From positions 1,178,001 through 1,242,000 of the forward strand of contig OZ242373.1 in assembly GCA_965209065.1 (NCBI GenBank): 64,000 nucleotides of DNA. Reading direction: 5' to 3'. Origin of the DNA: CBDBUR01 sp965209065. Its GTDB lineage: Bacteria > Pseudomonadota > Alphaproteobacteria > JAPOUT01 > G958296285. The notes beneath the pieces were generated by a model. The model did no database searches, was not told the DNA's origin, and was given only the letters and a program-made list of their open reading frames with translations. Below, piece after piece: positions 1 through 10,200 of this stretch; the stretch's first letter is position 1, and the number at the start of each line of letters is the position of its first letter. Position numbers and translations under genes: made by a program.

Positions 1-3000
1 GAGGTTTCTGCCGTCTGCTCTCATCCATGCGCCGTATTGTATGTAGTTATCCACGTGCGCGGCGGCGGTGTATGTGAGGGTGATGTCGTTGGCGAACAAG
101 AGGGTTGGGTTGGGGTTTTGCGCGCCCGTGCCGGCAAACGATAGCTCGGCGGCGGCGGAGCCGATATCGTAGTTGCCGGTCATTGTCAGCACGCCGCTTG
201 CGGTGAGCGTGAGGTTTTGCATGCTGGCTGTGCCTTTGGTGGGAGAAGCGATGCTGACTGCGGCACCGGTAATGCTGGTGGCTCTGGTGGTGGAGAAGTT
301 GAGTTGCGCGGTTGGCGCAATGGTTAAGTTAAGTCGCACGGGCGCGCTTGTTTCGGCGCGCACCGCGCCGCCGAGCATCAGGTTCTCGGCGATGATGGAG
401 GTAGCTGAGGGAAATATAATTGTCGGCGCGTCAAGGGTGAGGTCGTCATTATCGCCCACGCCATTAAGATTGATGAAAAGATTGGTGTGTGTTGTGTCAA
501 GGGTGAGTGTGCCTGTGGCGGTGAGGGTCATATCGGCGAAGCCGCGCAAGCCGGCGAACTCCGTTCTATCCTCTCTTTGGAAATCTGAATTTGCGTTTAG
601 GGTGATATCGGCGGCGCTGATAGAGAGCGCGGGCGAGCTATTTTTCTCGCCGCCTTCGATAACATTAGCGGAGACGATTAGACTTCCGCTGCCAAGCTTA
701 AAGTCGCCGGCAATGTTGAGGGTTCCCCTCGTGGTGATGGTGAGGTCTAGGTTGGTTGCGGTGTTTGCGTCCCTAGAGATGAGGACGGCGGATTTGGCGG
801 TGATGGTGGTGGCGGTGGTGTCGTCTAGCACGAGCTTGCCGGCTTGAGCTTCTAGCCTTAGGTCTCCGCCGTTATCGGTGATGCCGAGCGGTAGGGAGGC
901 AGGCATGATGATGTTCGCCGTGGTTGCGATAATGGTTAAATCTTTGTTCGCGCCTATCGCCCAGCTGGGAATAGTGAAGTCTGCCTCGCCGGTATAGGTG
1001 AGGATTACGCCGGCGCGCATGATATTGGAAAAGCTGTCGGGGAAGGTGCTGTCGCTTGTCAAAACGATTCTACCTGTGCCGATGTTGTAATTGCCGTTTA
1101 TCGTCAGGGTGCCAGGCGTGGCGAGGGTGAGGTCTTGGTTGCTTGCCGTGCCTGCCATGGTGGAAGTGAGAGTTATATTTGCGGCAGTTATCGTGGTTGC
1201 TTTATCGGCGGCGAAGATTATTTGCCCTCTTGTTGTGTCTAGCGTTAAATCATATTGCGTGGTTACGTCTCCTGTGGTTGATTCTGCTTTTATCGTTCCG
1301 CCGAGCGTTAAATCCCCCGCTTTAATGCTTGTCTCTTTAACGAAAACAATCTCTCCACCGGCGATAAGCGTTAAATTTCCTAAAAGGTTAGATGAAAAAC
1401 CAATATAGGATGAGCTAATGGTGATGTCGCTAGTCGCATTGAGCGTTACGTGCGCGCCACCAGATTCAATGCCCGTAGTTTCTTGTGCAAAATTGCCTTC
1501 TGAAGTCGCCGTTAGGCTAATGTTATTGGCTTTTATCGTATGGGTGGCACTTAATCCAAAAGCAATAAACTTTGTCTCTATGGTTAGGTTGCCGCGGGCG
1601 CTGTCATCAGCATTGGCAAGATTGATACTCTCCACATTAATGATGCCATTTTCAGCAATAAGCGTCAGGTCTTGCCCGCTTGCCCTTACTGCTCCGTCGA
1701 AGGTGATACCTGTGGCGGTTATCGTGGTTGCTTTATCATCGGCAAAAATTATTTCACCCCCATTCCTTGCGTTTAGCGATAAGCTATGTAGCGTGGTTTC
1801 GCCTCCAGTGGTTGATTCCACCTTTATCGTTCCGTCCAGCGTTAAGTTCCGCGCATGGATATTTGTATTTTTAACGAAGATAATCTCTCCGCCAGCGATA
1901 AGCGCTAAACTACCTGGGCTATCATCAGTAAAAAAATCAATATGGCGCGAGCTAATGGTGATATTGCCCGTAGCATTGAGCGTTAAGCTCCCGCCAGCAG
2001 ATATAAAGCCTGAGTTCTCACCTGAGCTTGTAAGACTTGAAGTTATGCTAATGTCTTTGGCTGTTACGGTCCATGAGTCAGAGTTACCACCTTCCACAAA
2101 AAGATAGGTTGCATCTATGGTTAGGCTACCACGCTCTATGGTGTCATTGGCATGGCCAAGATTTGCGTCTGTAAAACCAAAAACAGGATGATTTTGAGAA
2201 ATAAGCGTGAGGTTTCTACCTGCGGCAGCCATCCACATGGCATCATACTTTAAACCTCCAGTTATTCCCGTATGGGTAAGGGTCAGGTCATCGGTCAGCA
2301 AGCTGGTGGGGCTGGGGGTTTGCTCCTCCGTGCCACCAAAAGAGAGCGAGGCGTTGCCGGTGCCGATGTCGTAATTGCCATCCAAGGACAGCACACCGGT
2401 TGCGGTAATCGTCAGGTCTTGGTTGCTTGTTGCCCCGACCCCCTCTGCAGAATTAAAGCTTACCACCGCGCCCGATAGAGTAAGGGGTCTATCAGGCGAA
2501 AAGGTAAGTTTTATGCTTGAGGCGGTGAGGTTGTGCCCGGTTATTGTTATATTTTGGTTGATGAAAATATTAGCCCCATGGAGCTCTAGCGCACCATTGC
2601 TTTTAGTGATAGCCGCATTAACCGTTATCGACACATTTGCCCTCAGCACAACATTACCCACATAACTTTGGATAGCCGCCGCCGAGATAAGAAAAGTTTC
2701 ACCTTCCTCGCCATCAGCCTCCTCAACCAAGCCATCATTAGCCGTGCTGATTTCATCATCATTCGTAGTATCTGTGCCGATGGTTATGTTTTCAGGGTCA
2801 AGCAGAAGCTCCGCCGCTTTTATTTTTGCTATATCAAACGAGGCGAGGCTTTGCTTGCCCGATACTTCAACAAAACCACCTTTAGCATTTATGCTTCCTT
2901 GAAAGTTCGTGCTAACGTCCGACCAAATAATAACACGCCCATTTTTTTGGGTAGTGGTAATCAGCGCACCCGACTCCACAATGGTTTTTTGTGCGTTGGT

Positions 3001-3582
3001 AATTGTGCCGTTGCCTTGAAAACCACCGCCAACTAAAACTTCTTTGGCGGCAGTTAGCCTAGCACTCGCGCCGAGCCTTACTTCATTCGCCCCTTCAACA
3101 ATAATTCTTTGCGCTTCAATCGCGCCACCAACATTAACAACATTACTATTACTTAAACTTTGTAAATGAACTTCGCCTAAAGGCGCATTGATAACACCAT
3201 TAGCCTGAACCGCTCCCGCGCTGGCAGACGCCAGCAAACCGCCAACATTAACCACCGAGCCAGCACCAAACAAAACCCCCGCAGGATTTTCTAACGCAAC
3301 CTTTCCATTCGCGTTTAGTGTGCCGTCAATATTCGTTTCAACACCATTCCTTACTTTTATAGAAATTAACGCCGAAGCCGAAGGTTGCACTATATTCACC
3401 ACCTCACCCGAAGCAATGTCAAAACTCTCCCAGCTTGTGCCAAGATGCTCGCTGTGCTGAATTATATTTAATGGGTTGGAGAGCTCTCCGTCCCCAGCCG
3501 TGACTCTGCCGCCGCTCGGCGCGGCGAGAATACTTGTCGCCCCAAAAACAATAAGGCTCAATGCGAATATTCGTATAAACAT
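1..3582 (-). CDS. Giant filamentous-haemagglutinin-type secreted protein, N-terminal part (gene continues past left edge)
   Basis: The reading frame is open without a stop from an ATG at 3582 to the window edge (1,194 codons), so the C-terminus is missing. It starts MFIRIFALSL with a signal peptide ending near LAAPSGG. A TPS (haemagglutination activity) domain of about 240 residues follows, with the typical ENPAGVLFGAGSVVNVGG segment, and closes at a LLDPENITIG motif. The rest is repetitive and rich in Thr, Ala, Asn and Ile, with recurring units such as DLTLTHTG, WMAAAGRNLTLI and ATTITAANITLTS, as expected of a beta-helix. An AGGGAG ribosome site lies 7 bases before the start and a good promoter lies further upstream. 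Such proteins are exported by the Sec system and then through a TpsB barrel, and usually act in adhesion, biofilm or contact-dependent competition. Which of these applies cannot be told, because the C-terminus is not visible. It is a paralogue of the next two genes. Confidence 0.9.
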   Translation of the reverse strand, partial: MFIRIFALSLIVFGATSILAAPSGGRVTAGDGELSNPLNIIQHSEHLGTSWESFDIASGEVVNIVQPSASALISIKVRNGVETNIDGTLNANGKVALENPAGVLFGAGSVVNVGGLLASASAGAVQANGVINAPLGEVHLQSLSNSNVVNVGGAIEAQRIIVEGANEVRLGASARLTAAKEVLVGGGFQGNGTITNAQKTIVESGALITTTQKNGRVIIWSDVSTNFQGSINAKGGFVEVSGKQSLASFDIAKIKAAELLLDPENITIGTDTTNDDEISTANDGLVEEADGEEGETFLISAAAIQSYVGNVVLRANVSITVNAAITKSNGALELHGANIFINQNITITGHNLTASSIKLTFSPDRPLTLSGAVVSFNSAEGVGATSNQDLTITATGVLSLDGNYDIGTGNASLSFGGTEEQTPSPTSLLTDDLTLTHTGITGGLKYDAMWMAAAGRNLTLISQNHPVFGFTDANLGHANDTIERGSLTIDATYLFVEGGNSDSWTVTAKDISITSSLTSSGENSGFISAGGSLTLNATGNITISSRHIDFFTDDSPGSLALIAGGEIIFVKNTNIHARNLTLDGTIKVESTTGGETTLHSLSLNARNGGEIIFADDKATTITATGITFDGAVRASGQDLTLIAENGIINVESINLANADDSARGNLTIETKFIAFGLSATHTIKANNISLTATSEGNFAQETTGIESGGAHVTLNATSDITISSSYIGFSSNLLGNLTLIAGGEIVFVKETSIKAGDLTLGGTIKAESTTGDVTTQYDLTLDTTRGQIIFAADKATTITAANITLTSTMAGTASNQDLTLATPGTLTINGNYNIGTGRIVLTSDSTFPDSFSNIMRAGVILTYTGEADFTIPSWAIGANKDLTIIATTANIIMPASLPLGITDNGGDLRLEAQAGKLVLDDTTATTITAKSAVLISRDANTATNLDLTITTRGTLNIAGDFKLGSGSLIVSANVIEGGEKNSSPALSISAADITLNANSDFQREDRTEFAGLRGFADMTLTATGTLTLDTTHTNLFINLNGVGDNDDLTLDAPTIIFPSATSIIAENLMLGGAVRAETSAPVRLNLTIAPTAQLNFSTTRATSITGAAVSIASPTKGTASMQNLTLTASGVLTMTGNYDIGSAAAELSFAGTGAQNPNPTLLFANDITLTYTAAAHVDNYIQYGAWMRADGRNL

Positions 3583-3625
3583 AGAAAGCTCCCTTTTAAT
3601 CAATAATCTACCAATAGTTTTAATA

Positions 3626-3660
3626 GGGGATATCATAGAGAAACAATCCCCCTTTTTCAA
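3626..3660 (-). promoter_or_regulatory. Sigma-70-like promoter of the leftmost adhesin gene
   Basis: On the minus strand TTGAAA (3660-3655) and TATGAT (3637-3632) are separated by exactly 17 bases, a near-consensus arrangement. Transcription would start near 3626 and give a leader of about 44 bases before the ATG at 3582. A very similar layout lies upstream of the giant gene at 21490-21518. The 85-base gap between the two genes holds nothing else I can recognise. Confidence 0.7.
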
Positions 3661-3667
3661 GCAAAAT

Positions 3668-4290
3668 CTACCGGCAAACACCCCCGCCCAACCCTACAGG
3701 AATAGGGCGGCAGGCTATCTCCCCCGCGCTGAGCGAAGCTTGCGCTAAATCCAGAACCCCCCCGTCTAACGTGATGACCGCAGAACCCCTGTCCAACCCG
3801 CCGATGATGCTTATCTCACCCGCAGCCTTTAAGGTTAGGTCAAAACCCTGCCGAAACGCGTATCTTTGCTCAAACGTGATGCCATTATCCGCACCCGTTG
3901 CCTCAATCGTGGTGGCGGCCGCAGGCGTGATAATTGAACCGCCAGCCCGCAAAACAACATTGCCATCGGTTTGAATATCGCCGAGCAAGCGAATGTCGTT
4001 CATCGAAATTATCGCCAGCCCACCGCCGATAGAACCAGCCTGATAAACAACACGATTACCCATAATCACAACATCTGCGCTGGTGGTCATAATTTCACCC
4101 CTCGCCTCTAACTTTAACGTGCCAAAACCAACATTGATATTGTTATTCAACATAATATCTCCACTGGCAGACAGCTCCACATTTTGATTGTTCCCAGCAG
4201 GCATAGCGCTCGGCATATCCATTCCGTCAGGCAGGTCAATCATAATGTTTGTGCCACTCAACCGCACCGGCTTCGTGCCCGAAAAAATAA
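3668..4290 (-). other. Conserved C-terminal module with terminal cysteine pair (giant adhesin)
   Basis: The last 200 or so residues, from KPVRLSG to the end, match the C-terminus of the neighbouring paralogue (21535-22160) far better than the repeats match each other. Shared blocks include NNINVGFGTLKLEA, ADVVIMGNRV and GNVxLRAGGSIITP. Both proteins end in a short Cys-bounded loop: CRPIPVGLGGGVCR here and CVGVRAEICQ in the neighbour. In HMW1 of Haemophilus a comparable terminal Cys pair forms a disulfide loop needed to hold the adhesin in its transporter. The same role here is inferred by analogy. Confidence 0.6.
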
Positions 4291-7200
4291 CCTGCGGCGC
4301 CGTGATGATTATATCCGCCGTTGAAATAATGCTCGCGTCTATTATTACCGTTTGAGTCGCCACCAACATCAGCCGCTGTCTAATCCCCTCCCCGTTTTGA
4401 CGGCGAACGCTCTTCGCCGTGATGGAAATAACATCAGCCACTATCATCACCTCTCCGTCAGGCAAAATTAAATCTTCGTCCGAGTTGATGATAAAATCTT
4501 TCTCATCTTCGTTTTGATTCTCAGTTAAATCTATCATTATTACACCTTCATCATCAGGCGTGGCGGCGAACTCATCATCTAATATAATGTCCCCCGAAGA
4601 AAAAACACCCTGCTGACGCGCCCAACCATCTACCGCCTCCTGCGTGCCGCCACCCGTGTAGCGAATGCGCGGTAAGCCATCTCCCGCCACACCAATTTGG
4701 AAAGTAACCGCAGGGACAGCAAACGGGAAAACCGCACCATCTTGCGTCAGCGTTATCGCACGCGCAGTGAGCGTAGGCGTGGGCGTGCCAGTGAATATAA
4801 TCGTCCCCGTGCCTTCGCCAGCACCCGCAGTGAGAGCCAGTGTGCCGCCCCCATTGCCGATATCAAAGCCGCCCGCCAGCGTGATGTCACCCGAAGCCGT
4901 AAGCGTGAGGTCCTGCCCGCTCGCGGTGCCTGCCGTGGGAGACGTGAGCGTGAGACTCGCGCCGCTTATCGCCGTGGCTTTGTCGCTAGCGAAAATTATT
5001 TGCCCCTCCGCTTCTAACGTTAAATTATATTTGCTGCTTCCATCTGCCGACTCCGCCTTCACCACACCGCCGAGCGTTAAATTTTTCGCGCGGATATTTG
5101 TCTCTTTCGTGAAAGCAATTTCTCCACCGGCGATAAACGTTAAATCTTGCCTGTTGTTGCTAACAAGAAAATTAATATAGCGCGCGCTAATCGTGATATT
5201 GCCCGAAGCATCTAAGGTTACGCCGCCCTCTGGAGGCGTCGTTCCCTCTATCCCTACAGAAGAACCAATGCCTGAGCTATTTGTGTGTCCCTCGTCCGTG
5301 AAATCATTTTCTGAAGTTCCGGTGAGGCTAATGTTATTGGCTGTTATCGTATGGGTGCCAGCAGCATAGATAATGTGCACCGCTTCTATGGTTAAGTTGC
5401 CACGCGCTATGGAGTCATCGGCATTGCCTAGATTTATATCTGCCAAACCAAAAACGAAACTCTCTTTAGTAATAATCGTGAGGTTTCTACCTGCCGCTGC
5501 CATCCACGCGGCATACTTCAATCCGTGAACGGTAACTTTTGGGTTATAGGTGAGCGTGAGGTCATCGGTCAGCAGAGAGTCTGGCGCGAGAGAGGCAGGA
5601 GGCGTGGATTGGAGCGCGCCGGCAAACGTAAGCGCGACATTGCCACTGCCGAAGTTGTAATTGCCGCTCATCGTCAGCATGTCGGTTGCGGTAATCGTGA
5701 AGGCTTGGTCGGTCGCGGTCGTTTGCACGATAGGAGAAGCGAGCGTGATGTTCGCGCCGGTTATCGTGGTGGGTTTGTTTAGCGCGAAGGTTATTTGCCT
5801 CAACGCCACAAGCAATAGGTGGCGCCTAGCGGGAGAATCACTTTCAGCCTTGACCACACCGCCGAGCGTTATGTTGTTCGCTTGAATATCAGTTTCTGCT
5901 TGGAGGAAAAGAATCTCGCCGCTTGCAGAAAGGGTTAGGTTGCCCTCGCCCGTGCCGTTGCCGTCTAGGTCGGGGTTTGCGTGGCGCAGGTCGATGTTGG
6001 CGGCGGTAATTGTGATGTTGCCACTAGTCGCGTTGAGCGTTAAAGACTGATTGTCCGTATTATGAATAGCGGCGGTGGCACCTGTGCCTGTGCCTGTCAT
6101 CGTGATGGTGATTTCGGTGGCGTTGAGAATGAGACTGCCCACGATATCCAGCGCGGCACCTTCTAGCGTGAGCGCACCCGTTGCGGTGAGCGTGAGGGCG
6201 GGCAAAGCTAAAACGCCATCAACATCAATTTTCAAGTCGGCGATGAAATTACCACTACTATCATCGGTCGTAATGGTGGCAGCGGTGAGCGTTAAGCTAC
6301 CCGCTCTAATTTCTCTAACGCTTGCGGGGAAAATGATATTGCCGGTGGTGGTAAGCGCAACAAGCTCATCGCCGAAGTTAAGCAAGCCGCTGACTGGGTC
6401 AAAGGTGGCATCGGTGAAGTCGCTCATCGTGAGGAGAGTGGTAATGGTTATATCGCTTGCGCCCGCGTCAAAGATGAGGCGCGCGAGTTCAAACCAATCA
6501 TCATCGGCTGGCTCTGCTTGGGTTTCGCCTCCGCTGTATCGCACTTGAGGCTTGCCGCTATTGGCAATGACGAAGTTGGCGGGAGATGTTGCGGGGTCGA
6601 ACCTTGCGCCATCTTGCGCAAGCGTTATCGCTTTCGCCGTGAGCGTGGGCGAGCTGGTGAATATAATAGTGCCAACACCATCACCGGCGCCGGCGGTTAG
6701 AGTCATTGTGCCGCCAGTGGTGGCATCATCGCCGACATCAAAGCTGCCTTGAAGCGTGAGGTTGCCGCCCGCGGTTATCGTGAGGTTTTGGTTGCTGGTG
6801 TCTCCTGCTGTGGCGGAGATGAGGCTTATATTCGCACCTGTTATTGTGGTGTCTTTATCGGTGGCGAAGTTTATTTGCCCCGTCGCGGTGAGCAATAAGT
6901 TATGTTGCGTGGCTGTGCCTTCGCTGGTCGATTCCACCTTTATTGTGCCCCCAAACGTGATGTTGCGCCCATCGATATTTGTCTCTTTAGTGAAAATAAT
7001 CTCCCCACCCGCAATAAGCGTTAAATCTCTGTCTGTGCCAGCGCCACTATCAAGAAAAATATAAGACGCGCTAATCGTGATATTACCCGAAGCGTTGAAT
7101 GTGATGCCCTCATTAGTAAATTGAATACCGGGACCCGGATCTTCCTCTGTGAAGTTATTTTCCGAAGTCGCCGTGAGGGTAATGTTGTTAGCTGTTATCG

Positions 7201-10200
7201 TATAGAAATTCCCGCTCCTTGCCCCAATAACACTACCCCTTATGGTTAAGTTGCCGCGCGGTATGGAGTCATCAACATTGCCTAGATTAATATCTGCCAA
7301 ACTAAAAATCTGTCCATTTTCAGAAATAAGCGTGAGGTTTCTACCAGCACCCGCCATCCACATGGCATACCCGAGCCCTTGAATTCCCGTATGCGTGAGC
7401 GTGAGGTCATCGGTCAGCAGGCTGGTGGGCGCAGGGTTTTGCGCGGCGTCGCCAGCGAACGTAAGCGCGGCGTTGCCCTCGCCAATATTGTAATCACCGC
7501 TCATCGCCAGCACGCCCGTTGCGGTTATCGTGAGGTCGGCATCGCTGGCGGTTGTTTGCGCGGTGGGAGAAGCGAGCGTAATATCCGCGCCGCTTATGGT
7601 GGTAGCGCCAGTGAAGGTTATTTGCCCCAACGCCACAAGCGATAGGTTATGTTGCGTGGTTACTGGCGGGTCGGCTTCATCGGTTGATTCCGCCTTGACC
7701 ACACCGCCGAGCGTGATGTTGTTGGCTTTAACATCGGCTGCTTGCGTGAAAAGAATTTCGCCGCTTGCTGAGAGAGTCAGGCTGCCTTCACCCGCGCCAG
7801 AATTTGCGTGGCGCAGGTCGATGTTGGCGGCAGTGAGCGTGATATTACCCGCGCTTGCCGTGAGCGTTAAAGATTGATTATCGCTATTACGAATAGCGGC
7901 TGTTGCGGCTGTTCCTGTGCTTGTCATCGTGATGGTGATTTCGGTAGCGTTGAGGGCGAGATTGCCTGTAAAAAGAAGGCTTCCGCCTTCTAGCGTCAGC
8001 GCACCGCTAGTAGTTAGGGTGGGCGCGGACAAAGCTAAAACACCCGCGACATCAATTTTCAAGTCGGCGATGAAATTGCCGCTACTATCATCGGTCATAA
8101 TCGCGGCGGCGAAGAGAATTAAACTCCCCGCTCTAATTTCTCTAATGCCGGCGGGAAAGATGATGCTGCCCGTGGTGATAAGCTCTACATCCATCATGCC
8201 GAAATCGAGCAAGCCCTCTTCGGTTATGGTGAGGCTGGCAAAACTACCTTTGGCGAGCGGTGAATCATCAGCGATGAGGTCGGCGATAGTGATGTCATCT
8301 CCCCCCGCGCTAAAAACGAGGCTGGCACTCGTGCCCTCAAGCCTAAACCAGTTATTTGGATCTGTCGGAGTCGGTTGCAGTCCGCCATCACAGCGAGGAC
8401 CTCTACACGCCACTTCGGGTATGAGAGGAGCGCCACTCGGACGCCTAAACGTAGCCGGTGCTGTGGTGCTAAGCGCGAAAACCTTTTCATCTTGCGACAG
8501 CAGAACATAGCCCGCCGTGATGATTGGCTTGACACTTCCAGTATCGGTTGTCGTTTCCACGAATATAATCTCGCCAAAGGTATTACCATTTCCTGTATAA
8601 GGGAGAAACCGACCATTGCCGAAATTGAAAACACCTTGAAGCGTGATGTCTTCATTAGCGGTGGCGGTAAAATCGGAAGCCCCATCTGCTGTAGCGAGAT
8701 TAAAAATACCTTGAAGTGTGATGTTTCTAGAGGCGATGAGGGTAAGGTTTCGGTTAGAAGCTGTGCCCGCTGTGGTAGAGGTGATGGTTATGTTAAAAGC
8801 CCTAAGGGTGGTATCTTTATCAGCAGCAAAACTTAGCGCGCCGGTGAGCGTGAGGGTAAAGCTATTGAGCGATGCCCCCCCTATTCTCACCATTCCGCCG
8901 AGCGTGAGATTTCTTGCCATAACCGTCGGTGCATGACCCGATGTGGGGCGGATAACAATGCTATCATTGCCAGAGATAAGGGTTAGGTCATCTTCCCCGC
9001 CGACTGCGTTGAAATTAATAAATCGAGCCAAGATGTTAATATCGTTTGAAGCGTCAAGCACCATACTTCCGCCCGAACGAAAGCCGGCGTTGTTGGGGTC
9101 TCCATTGCGGGAGGTTGCGGTAATGTTAATATCATTGGCTTTGATGACAAAAGGGTCAGCGTTTTCATCTGCATCCGCGCCAATAATGGCGATAGCGGTG
9201 AGCGCAAGATTACCCCGCGCGGAGTCATCAGCATTCGCTAGATTGATGTTCCCTATATTGCGAATGACAGAGCTACCCGCGCTTAGCGTGAGGTTTCTAC
9301 CTGCACCCGCCATCCACGCCGCATAGTTTAGATAATTATCGCCACTCAAACTGGAGGTGTAAGTGAGCGTGAGGTTGTTGGTAAGCAGAGTTGTGGGCGC
9401 GGGAGCTTGCGTGTTGCCGCCGGCGAAGGTAAGCATAACCACCGCAGTGCTAGTGCTGCCCGTGCCAATGTTGTAATTGCCGCTCATCGTCAGCACGCCC
9501 GAAGCGATGAGCGTGAGGTTTTGCTCGCTGGCGGTTGTTTGCGCGGCGGGAGAAGCGAGCGTGATGTCCGCGCCGCTTATCGTGGTGGCTTTATCGGCGG
9601 CGAAGATTATTTGCGCGCGCGCGATAAGCGATAAGTTATATTTTATGCTTGCGTCTGCTGATTGCGCCTTCACCATACCGCCGAGCGTGAGGTTGTTGGC
9701 GTTTATTGTGGTTTCTTGCGGGAAAAGAATATCGCCGGTGGCGGAAAGCGTTAGGTTGCCCTCCCCTGTTCCCGCGCCCGCGCCTGTATCGGCATGGCGC
9801 AGGTCGATGTTGGCGGCAGTGAGCGTAATATCACCGCCAGTAGCATTAAGCGTTAAAGATTGATTATCGATATTACGAATAGTGGCGTTGGCTTCCGTTC
9901 CTGTGCCTGTCATTATAATTGTGATGGCGTTGGCGTTTAAGATGGTGTCGCCCACCACAACCAGATTTATCCCCTCTAGCGTCAGCGTGCCGGTGCTGGT
10001 TAAAGAGCCAACGGACAAAAACAAACCGCTCGCGACATTAATGCTTAGGTCGGCGAAGTTGGTGGTGGTGGTGCCGTCGGTAGCAATAGAGGCGGCGGTG
10101 AGAGTCAAGCCTTCCGCTCTGATTTCTGTTATGCCTTCGGGGAAAATGATAGCGCCCGTCGTGATGAACTGAATTATCTGAGAACCAAAATCCAAAACGC

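Noticed and set aside
3668..4300. CdiA-type toxin tip at the giant protein's C-terminus
   Set aside because: The last 200 residues are conserved with the paralogue, which is the reverse of a variable toxin tip, and no immunity gene follows.
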